Assembly: GCA_023249205.1 (NCBI GenBank)
Contig: JAHFDC010000057.1
Coordinates: forward strand, 1 to 6,221
DNA length: 6,221 nt
Direction of reading: 5' to 3'
From: Candidatus Methylomirabilota bacterium
GTDB lineage: Bacteria > Methylomirabilota > Methylomirabilia > Methylomirabilales > JACPAU01
In this document: positions 1 through 4,882 of the stretch, one piece after another
Layout: every line of letters begins with the position of its first letter
How positions within the stretch are numbered: the stretch's first letter is position 1
Made by a program: the position numbers and the translations under genes
The notes under the pieces: model-generated
Database searches by the model: none
The model's input: the letters and a program-made list of their open reading frames with translations, nothing else
Told to the model about the DNA's origin: nothing

Positions 1-1499
1 GTGCCGAGGAAGTCGCCGCTCGCCTTCCAGAGGGTGACCTCCCGCGCGGGGGACGCGAGCCCGTAGGACCCGAGGTCATCGGCCTTCTCCGCCGCCACCG
101 CGCTCCACTTGAGGTCCCGCAGGGCATCGAGCAGGTCCAACACGCGGAAATGCTTCGGCTCGCCGGCGGCAGGGGAGCGAAAGCGCCACCGCCGGTCCCG
201 CTGCTCCAGGAGGAGGGTGCCGTCGCCGCCGGTCAGTTTGAGGGAGCCGACCTCGCTCGTCTCGAAGGGGAGGAGGCGGCGGTCCCGGAGGTCGAACGCG
301 CCCTTGGCCAGGTCGGTGAAGAGGCGGGCTTCCACCGTTACCACGCTCCGGTCCGGCTCCACCGCTGCGGTGGCCCGCCCCTTCTCGGGCCTGGCCAGGA
401 GCAAGCGGACCGGATCCTTCCCCTGCTCTTTCAGGGTGACCGTGAGGGCGGCCGGGACGAGGCCGAAGCGCCTGAGGTCCGCACCGGGATCGGTCAGGAA
501 CTCCTGGGCCCGGGCGAAGGTGAGATCGGAGAGGAGCCGGTCCACCTCCTTCGGGTCGGCCGGGAGGCGCTCGGGCTTGACGATCTGCCACTTCTCCTCG
601 CTCCGTTGCAGTTCCACCTCGCCCTTCGGAGAGGCGATGCTCATCGCCTCCACCTGCTCTCGAGAGAACGCGAGGAGGGTTTTGTCCCGCAGGTCCTGGA
701 GGCGCTCCGGAATGGCCTTCGCGACCCGCTCCTCCAGGAGCAGGACGGGGGAGGCGTCCCCCCGGCGGGCATACACCCCGCCCTTGGCCTTGTCCGAGCG
801 GCCGAGGAGGAGCGTCTTCGGGGGAGCCTTCTCGTCGGTGCTGAGCGCGATGCGAGCGGTGGGCGGGGCGAGACCGTAGGCGGGAAGGTTGCTCGGGGCT
901 TCGGCTACGAACTCCTTGATCCCGCGACCGGTCACCTCCCGGAGCAGCTCCTCCACGCTGTTCGGGTCGGCCCGCCCCCGGACGGCTCCGCTGAGGCGCC
1001 AGGCTCTCCCGTCCCGCTCGAGCGTGGCCGTGGCCGCCCCGCGGGTGAGCGCGATCCGCTGAACCGTGTCCCGCTCGACGGCGAGGAGAGTCTTATCCCG
1101 CAGATCGGCCGGCCGCGTTTCGGCCTGGGACCGGACCGTGGAGGAGACCAGAAGGACCTTGCCCTCCCCCGGACGCCTCGCGTAGGCGCTGATCCCGCTC
1201 GGTGCCCGGTCCCCGACCTCGAGCAGGACCGGCTCCGCCTTCTCCTTGAGGGTGAGGGCGACCGTGTAGGCCGGCGGGGCCAGGCCGTACTCCTTGAGGG
1301 CCTGTTCGGGAACCTCGTAGGTCCGCTCGATCGTCGCCCGGAGCAGGTCCGCGATGAGACTGTCCACCTTGGCGCCATCGGCCCGGTCCTGGACGGGAGC
1401 GGTGAGTCGCCACCCCCCCTCCTCGCGGACGGCTTCCACGGTCACCTGACCGCCCGTGATCCGCAGCGCCCGGACGCTCTCCTGGGTCACCTCCAGGAG
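1..1499 (-). repeat. Four tandem protein-level repeats within the DUF4340 gene
   Basis: The coding units are 1499-1089, 1088-678, 677-276 and 275-1 (the last cut by the window edge). They encode 137, 137, 134 and at least 91 residues. The boundary motif LRDKTLLA at the end of unit 1 recurs exactly at the end of unit 2 and as LRDRRLLP at the end of unit 3. The two LRDKTLLA copies use different synonymous codons at four of eight positions, so this is an old duplication kept at protein level and not a recent DNA repeat. The conserved Trp and YGL positions keep spacings of 137, 137 and 134 residues, which fixes the register. Confidence 0.85.
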
Positions 1500-1610
1500 C
1501 CTCGCCCCCTCCTTCTTCGTCTGCCAGCCCCCTCTCACCTCCGCGTAGTAGTAGAACCCCGCCAGCCCCACGACGAGGAGCGCCAGGGCGAGCGTGGTCC
1601 GGACCCTCAT
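1..1610 (-). CDS. DUF4340-family membrane-anchored repeat protein (C-terminus outside window)
   Basis: Translating from the ATG at 1610 gives 536 complete residues with no stop before the left edge, so the 3' end is missing. Residues 5-22 are a hydrophobic stretch after a short basic N-terminus, read as a signal anchor with the rest outside the cytoplasm. The remainder is at least four tandem units of about 136 residues, beginning near residues 38, 175, 312 and 446. Each unit has a conserved Trp (W67, W204, W341, W475), an acidic or helical segment, and a YGL-type motif (Y108, Y245, F382, Y516). This pattern is typical of proteins annotated as DUF4340, which often follow GldG-like genes. The ATG overlaps the GldG-like stop codon as ATGA, and a GGAGG lies 8 nt upstream, which supports this start. 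No catalytic motif is visible. The inferred role is an extracytoplasmic accessory part of the ABC complex; its biochemical function is unknown. Confidence 0.88.
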   Translation of the reverse strand, partial: MRVRTTLALALLVVGLAGFYYYAEVRGGWQTKKEGARLLEVTQESVRALRITGGQVTVEAVREEGGWRLTAPVQDRADGAKVDSLIADLLRATIERTYEVPEQALKEYGLAPPAYTVALTLKEKAEPVLLEVGDRAPSGISAYARRPGEGKVLLVSSTVRSQAETRPADLRDKTLLAVERDTVQRIALTRGAATATLERDGRAWRLSGAVRGRADPNSVEELLREVTGRGIKEFVAEAPSNLPAYGLAPPTARIALSTDEKAPPKTLLLGRSDKAKGGVYARRGDASPVLLLEERVAKAIPERLQDLRDKTLLAFSREQVEAMSIASPKGEVELQRSEEKWQIVKPERLPADPKEVDRLLSDLTFARAQEFLTDPGADLRRFGLVPAALTVTLKEQGKDPVRLLLARPEKGRATAAVEPDRSVVTVEARLFTDLAKGAFDLRDRRLLPFETSEVGSLKLTGGDGTLLLEQRDRRWRFRSPAAGEPKHFRVLDLLDALRDLKWSAVAAEKADDLGSYGLASPAREVTLWKASGDFLG

Positions 1611-3052
1611 CGCGCCCGCCTCCGCCGGATTCCCACCGTGACGCCGGTCACCAGGGCCACGGCGGGCGGGACGACGACCCCCACCCAGAAGGCTGCCTCG
1701 CCCTGGCCTGCCGTGAGAATGAGCGGCGTGAACTTGGCCTCGCGGGGCCGGATGCTGATGAGGTCCTCCTCCTCGGCCAGCCAGGAGATGCTGTTCAGGA
1801 AGAGGTCCTTATTCCCCGAGAGGTTCAGGTAGTTGTTGGAGGCGAAGGCGGCGGTCCCGTAGGCCACGATCCGCGCCTTGCGCGGGGCGGCTGCCCCGGA
1901 CCCCGGTCCCTCCACCGGCTTGGTCTCTCCCTTTTTGGCAGGCGGCTTCACGTCCACCGTGGCGACGGCCCCGACGGGGACGGGCCCCTGCCGGTCCTTC
2001 CCGGGGTCGAAGCGGGCCTGCCCCTGCTTGAGCGTCTCCCGGTCGGTCTCCGCCCAGGAGCCTTGCCCCGTGCGGGCCAGGACCTGCACCGCCACCCCCG
2101 GCGGCGGGCTGGAGGCGGCATCCATGGTCCGCGCGAAGGGGAAGAAGGAGGCCAGGGTGAAATCCTTCGTGATCGGATGGCTTTCGTACTGGGAGACCAC
2201 CGGGATCAGGTAGTCTCCACCGAGCACCCGGCTCAGCCGGTCCACGATGACGTCCTGCCCTGGCCGGATCCCGTACTTTTCCAGGAACCTGGCGAGCGCC
2301 GGGGCCTGCTCGGGGTCCAGGAGGACGAGCAACTTCCCCCCCCGCTGCACGTACCGTTCGAGCGCCGTGAGCTCCTCGGAGAGGAGATCCCGCTTGGGGC
2401 CGGCCGCCACCAGGACCGCTGCGTTCTCCGGGACATCCTTCTCCCGGAGCAGGAGCAACTCCTTCACCTCGTAATTCGCGCCCTGGATGGCCTCCCGCGC
2501 CTGGGAGAAGCCGGGCCGGTCGGTGCTTCCCACCTCCCCCTCCCCGTGCCCTTGGAGGAAGTACACGGCGCGCTTCCCCTCCCGGGTCACCTTCAGGAGA
2601 GCGTTGGTGAGTTTCTCCTCGGTGGGGATGAGGACCTTCTCTTCGCTGGCCCCGCTCTCGATGACGACCGTGTTCGGGGCGCTGACCCCGTACCGCCTGG
2701 CGGTGGCCGGGCTCCGGTCCAGGTCAATCAACTCGAAGGTGAACTGGGACGAGTGGTAGGCGTACAGCCGGAGCAGGTCCTCCAGGAAGGCCCGGTCCCC
2801 CCGTTCGGGGGAGGTGAATCCCACCGCCTTCACCGGCTTCGCGAGCCCCCGCAGGACCTTGACCGACTGGTCGGAGAGGGACTGGCGCTTCCCCTCGGTC
2901 AGGTCGAACCGCCGGTTGTGGCGGTAGGAGAGGGCCTCCACCAGCGCCACGGCCCCCAGGAGGAGGAGGATCGCCAGGGCCGTGTTCAGCCCGTAGGCGG
3001 TCCGCCGCCGGCGTGCCGCCGCCCCCGTCACGCGCTCGGGTGCCTCCGCCAT
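1607..3052 (-). CDS. GldG-family ABC transporter auxiliary protein
   Basis: This 481-residue protein has a basic N-terminus, a membrane segment at about 23-42 and a second at about 453-474, followed by a basic RRRR tail. The large middle part is therefore probably extracytoplasmic. Residues 50-78 carry the family-typical DLTEGKRQSLS stretch leading into a predicted thioredoxin-like or Rossmann-like region. The YFLQGHGE motif at 164-171 and a GGKLLVLLDP strand at 238-247 match the GldG/ABC_transp_aux family (PF09822). Near the C-terminus, YGTAAFASN (398-406) and the NSISWLAEEED stretch (420-430) are also family-typical. A Pro/Gly/Lys-rich stretch at about 345-392 looks like a flexible linker. 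The gene starts 1 nt after the permease stop and overlaps the next gene by 4 nt. A GGAGAG lies 6 nt before the ATG. GldG works with GldA and GldF in Bacteroidetes gliding; here only a role as an accessory subunit of the adjacent ABC transporter can be inferred. Confidence 0.92.
   Translation of the reverse strand: MAEAPERVTGAAARRRRTAYGLNTALAILLLLGAVALVEALSYRHNRRFDLTEGKRQSLSDQSVKVLRGLAKPVKAVGFTSPERGDRAFLEDLLRLYAYHSSQFTFELIDLDRSPATARRYGVSAPNTVVIESGASEEKVLIPTEEKLTNALLKVTREGKRAVYFLQGHGEGEVGSTDRPGFSQAREAIQGANYEVKELLLLREKDVPENAAVLVAAGPKRDLLSEELTALERYVQRGGKLLVLLDPEQAPALARFLEKYGIRPGQDVIVDRLSRVLGGDYLIPVVSQYESHPITKDFTLASFFPFARTMDAASSPPPGVAVQVLARTGQGSWAETDRETLKQGQARFDPGKDRQGPVPVGAVATVDVKPPAKKGETKPVEGPGSGAAAPRKARIVAYGTAAFASNNYLNLSGNKDLFLNSISWLAEEEDLISIRPREAKFTPLILTAGQGEAAFWVGVVVPPAVALVTGVTVGIRRRRAR
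1619..1623 (-). promoter_or_regulatory. Ribosome binding site of the DUF4340 gene, inside the GldG-like gene
   Basis: GGAGG lies 8 nt upstream of the ATG at 1610, within the codons for the Arg-rich C-terminal tail of the GldG-like protein. It supports the ATGA overlapping start as the real one. Confidence 0.65.
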
Positions 3053-3053
3053 C

Positions 3054-3821
3054 TCACGCTCTCCACCGCCGCGCTTCCACCGCCTTCAAGGTCATGAAGA
3101 GAAACAGCGCGGTCACGTTGAGGTAGTAGATGAGATCCTTGGTGTCAATGATCCCCCGGGCGAAGGCCTCGAAGTGGTTCAGGAACGAGAGGTGGCCGAG
3201 GATTTTCCCCACGGTCCCCCCCGCCAGGTCCGCCGACCAGCCGAGGACCCAGATCAAGAGAAGGGCGCCGAAGGCGAGCGAGCCCGCGACGATCTGGTTC
3301 TCCGTGAGGGCCGAAGCGAAGAGGCCCAGGCTGAGGAAAGCGGTCCCGGCGAGGAGGAGGCCCAGGTAGCCGGCCAGGATCGGGAGCGGCTCCGGCGCGC
3401 TCCAGGCCATCAGGAGAATGGGATAGGTGGCGGTCAGGGCCAGCATGCAGCCGAGGAGAACCACCACCGCCAGGAATTTCCCCAGGAGGATCGCTCCATC
3501 CCGGACCGGGTAGGTGAGGAGCAGCTCCATGGTCCCCGCCTTCTGCTCCTCGGCGAAGAGGCGCATGGTGAAGAGGGGCATCATGAGGAGCATGACGATG
3601 CCCATGTTCTGGAAGAGGGGGCCGAGGACGAGTTCCATGATGTTCACGCCGCCTCCGATGGCCGGGTTCATGGAGGCCTGGATGCTGTAGAAGGTGAACC
3701 GGGCCAGGAATCCCCAGAAGAAGTATCCCGAGAGGGCCAGGAAGACCGCCATGACCACGTAGGCCACGGGCGAGGCGAAGATGGCCCGCAATTCCTTCTT
3801 GAAGATGGCCGCGATTCCCAT
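3054..3821 (-). CDS. ABC-2 type permease, GldF-like
   Basis: This 255-residue integral membrane protein is a usual length for a single ABC-2 type permease. It has about six hydrophobic segments, near residues 18-38, 66-86, 111-138, 147-170, 177-195 and 229-247. A short amphipathic N-terminus (FKKELRAIFASP, 7-18) precedes the first, as is common where these permeases contact the ATPase. The cytoplasmic motif between segments 2 and 3, with EEQKAGTMELLL at 91-102 followed by YP and a GK pair at 114-115, is the hallmark of the ABC-2 membrane family, including GldF and NosY-type proteins. The ATG lies 1 nt after the ATPase stop (TGAGATG), with a strong AGGAGGAGG 6 nt upstream. Only one permease gene is present, so the core is probably a homodimer, unless the GldG-like subunit contributes helices. 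The substrate cannot be deduced. Confidence 0.93.
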   Translation of the reverse strand: MGIAAIFKKELRAIFASPVAYVVMAVFLALSGYFFWGFLARFTFYSIQASMNPAIGGGVNIMELVLGPLFQNMGIVMLLMMPLFTMRLFAEEQKAGTMELLLTYPVRDGAILLGKFLAVVVLLGCMLALTATYPILLMAWSAPEPLPILAGYLGLLLAGTAFLSLGLFASALTENQIVAGSLAFGALLLIWVLGWSADLAGGTVGKILGHLSFLNHFEAFARGIIDTKDLIYYLNVTALFLFMTLKAVEARRWRA

Positions 3822-3822
3822 C

Positions 3823-4764
3823 TCACGCCTCCTCCTCGCGCGTCACGAGCCGGATGAAGATGTCCTCAAGGCTCAAATCCACGGGCCGGAGTTCGGTGAG
3901 CCCCCAGCCGTTGCTCGTCACGGCCCGGGCCAGGTCCTTTCGGAGGTCCTGCTCCCGATCGGTCTCCACCAGGAACCGCCGGCGGCCGTCCCGCGCTTCC
4001 TGGGGAGCCACGGTCAGGACGCCCTCTACGGCCGCCAGGGCCTTCTGGACCTCTTCGGCCGGCCCGTCCACCTCCAGGAGGATGCGGCTCGACTTCTGGA
4101 GGCGCAGGTTCAGGTTCTCCGGGGTGTCCACGGCCACGATCCGGCTCTCATTTATAATGATCACCCGCTGGCAGACCATGGCGACCTCGGGGAGAATGTG
4201 GGTCGAGAGGATCACCGTCCGCTCCCCCCGCAAATCCCGGATGAGGCTGCGGATCTCGATGATCTGCTTCGGGTCCAGCCCGAGGGTGGGCTCGTCCAGG
4301 ATGAGGACCTCGGGGTTGCCGACCAGCGCCTGCGCGAGCCCCACCCGCTGCCGGTAGCCTTTGGAGAGGTTCCGGATCAGGCGGTCCGAAACGTCGCTGA
4401 TCAGACAGCGCTCCATGACGGAGGCAAGCCGCTTGCCGCGCTCCTGGCGGGGAACACTCTTGGCCTCGGCCGCGAAGGTGAGGTACTGCCGGACCGTCAT
4501 GTCCCCGTAGAGGGGGACGTTCTCCGGGAGGTAGCCGATCCGCCGCCGGACCTGGAGCGAGTCCTTCCCGATGTCGAAGCCCGCCACGCGGGCCGTGCCG
4601 CTCGTGGGCGGCATGAAGCAGGCCAGGATCCGCATGGTGGTTGTCTTGCCGGCGCCGTTCGGCCCGAGGAACCCCACTACCTCCCCTCTGGCTACCTGGA
4701 AGGAGACCTCCTGGATGGCGGCCTTCGGGCCGTAAAACTTCGTGAGACCCTCCACCTCGATCAT
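3823..4764 (-). CDS. ABC transporter ATP-binding protein, GldA-like
   Basis: This 313-residue cytoplasmic ATPase powers the permease encoded next to it. Walker A is GPNGAGKT at 34-41, the signature is LSKGYRQR at 133-140, Walker B is VLILDEPT at 153-160, the D-loop GLDP is at 162-165 and the switch histidine is H189 in STH. The Q-loop region reads GYLPENVPLY at 77-86, with Pro-Glu where many ABC proteins have Gln; this is common in the GldA/NatA-like branch that pairs with ABC-2 permeases. Residues from about 225 to 310 form a C-terminal extension resembling DUF4162. The start at MIEVEGL is chosen because it matches the usual family N-terminus and has a GGGGG 5 nt upstream. A GTG at 4806 would add 14 residues without family resemblance. 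It is the first gene of the four-gene cassette. The family is certain; the transported substrate is unknown. Confidence 0.96.
   Translation of the reverse strand: MIEVEGLTKFYGPKAAIQEVSFQVARGEVVGFLGPNGAGKTTTMRILACFMPPTSGTARVAGFDIGKDSLQVRRRIGYLPENVPLYGDMTVRQYLTFAAEAKSVPRQERGKRLASVMERCLISDVSDRLIRNLSKGYRQRVGLAQALVGNPEVLILDEPTLGLDPKQIIEIRSLIRDLRGERTVILSTHILPEVAMVCQRVIIINESRIVAVDTPENLNLRLQKSSRILLEVDGPAEEVQKALAAVEGVLTVAPQEARDGRRRFLVETDREQDLRKDLARAVTSNGWGLTELRPVDLSLEDIFIRLVTREEEA
3828..3836 (-). promoter_or_regulatory. Strong ribosome binding site of the permease, inside the ATPase gene
   Basis: AGGAGGAGG ends 6 nt before the permease ATG and lies in the last codons of the ATPase gene, where it also encodes its Glu-rich C-terminal tail. 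With the TGAGATG stop/start junction this indicates translational coupling of the two genes. Confidence 0.75.
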
Positions 4765-4769
4765 GCTGA

Positions 4770-4774
4770 CCCCC
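4770..4774 (-). promoter_or_regulatory. Probable ribosome binding site of the ABC ATPase
   Basis: A GGGGG run lies 5 nt upstream of the ATG at 4764. It is G-rich but not a perfect AGGAGG. Together with the family-typical MIEVEGL N-terminus it favours this start over the GTG at 4806, whose nearest G-run almost touches the start codon. Confidence 0.5.
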
Positions 4775-4815
4775 GCGAACAGATCAGAAACACCCCGGGC
4801 AAACACAACCCCCAG

Positions 4816-4832
4816 CCGCGCGGCCTGCGCGG
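4816..4832 (-). other. GC-rich hairpin in the leader of the ABC cassette
   Basis: On the minus strand CCGCGC and GCGCGG can pair across a 5-nt AGGCC loop (stem arms 4827-4832 and 4816-4821). The segment also contains the perfect palindrome GCCGCGCGGC. A weakly T-rich stretch (GTTGTGTTTG) follows a few bases later, so it could be an attenuator-like or terminator-like structure. A chance origin is equally possible in sequence this rich in G and C. Confidence 0.25.
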
Positions 4833-4847
4833 GGCCGGGGGGGCGGG
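4831..4847 (+). other. Candidate G-quadruplex motif upstream of the ABC cassette
   Basis: The plus strand reads GGGGCCGGGGGGGCGGG, which provides four runs of at least three G separated by 1-2 nt loops (GGGG-CC-GGG-G-GGG-C-GGG). It is in the spacer about 67 nt upstream of the ATPase start and on the template strand for that gene. Folding is not shown by sequence alone, and the high background G+C makes such motifs frequent. Confidence 0.4.
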
Positions 4848-4854
4848 ACCGTCA

Positions 4855-4882
4855 TCCGGGCGATGCGTTTGTACGCCCCGGA
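4855..4882 (-). terminator. Hairpin directly after the MmgE/PrpD stop; possible terminator
   Basis: Immediately after the TAA, the minus strand reads TCCGGG, then GCGT-ACAA-ACGC, then ATCG, then CCCGGA. That gives a perfect 6-bp outer stem (4877-4882 with 4855-4860) and a 4-bp inner stem with an ACAA loop, with a 4-nt bulge between them. No U-tract follows (next bases ATGACGG), so it is not a classical intrinsic terminator. It could be a U-less terminator, an mRNA 3'-end stabiliser, or chance in GC-rich DNA. Confidence 0.35.

Larger units (their letters stand above)
4765..4882 (-). promoter_or_regulatory. 118-bp spacer before the ABC cassette, likely holding its promoter
   Basis: This is the only non-coding gap in the window longer than 1 nt. 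It begins right after the MmgE/PrpD stop codon and ends at the chosen ATPase start. It contains a hairpin next to the stop codon, a GC-rich palindromic hairpin, and a G-tract cluster on the plus strand. No convincing -35/-10 pair was found, although a promoter for the cassette would be expected here if the cassette is not co-transcribed with the upstream gene. Confidence 0.4.

Noticed and set aside
150..1832. 560-codon open frame on the plus strand opposite the DUF4340 and GldG-like genes
   Set aside because: It is antisense to a well-supported coding frame. Its translation is rich in Arg/Gly/Pro/Leu and shows no family motif. Long antisense open frames are expected in DNA with such G/C third-position bias.
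2063..3097. 344-codon open frame on the plus strand opposite the GldG-like gene
   Set aside because: It has low-complexity composition and no recognisable domain, and lies opposite a gene with clear family motifs, so it is treated as a shadow frame.
4765..4806. GTG at 4806 as an alternative ATPase start
   Set aside because: It adds 14 residues unlike the family N-terminus and its nearest G-run almost touches the start codon. The ATG at 4764 gives the canonical start.
4780..4808. TTGTGT and GATCTG spaced by 17 nt on the minus strand as a promoter
   Set aside because: The -10 element matches the consensus poorly, and the implied transcription start would leave almost no leader before the ribosome binding site.
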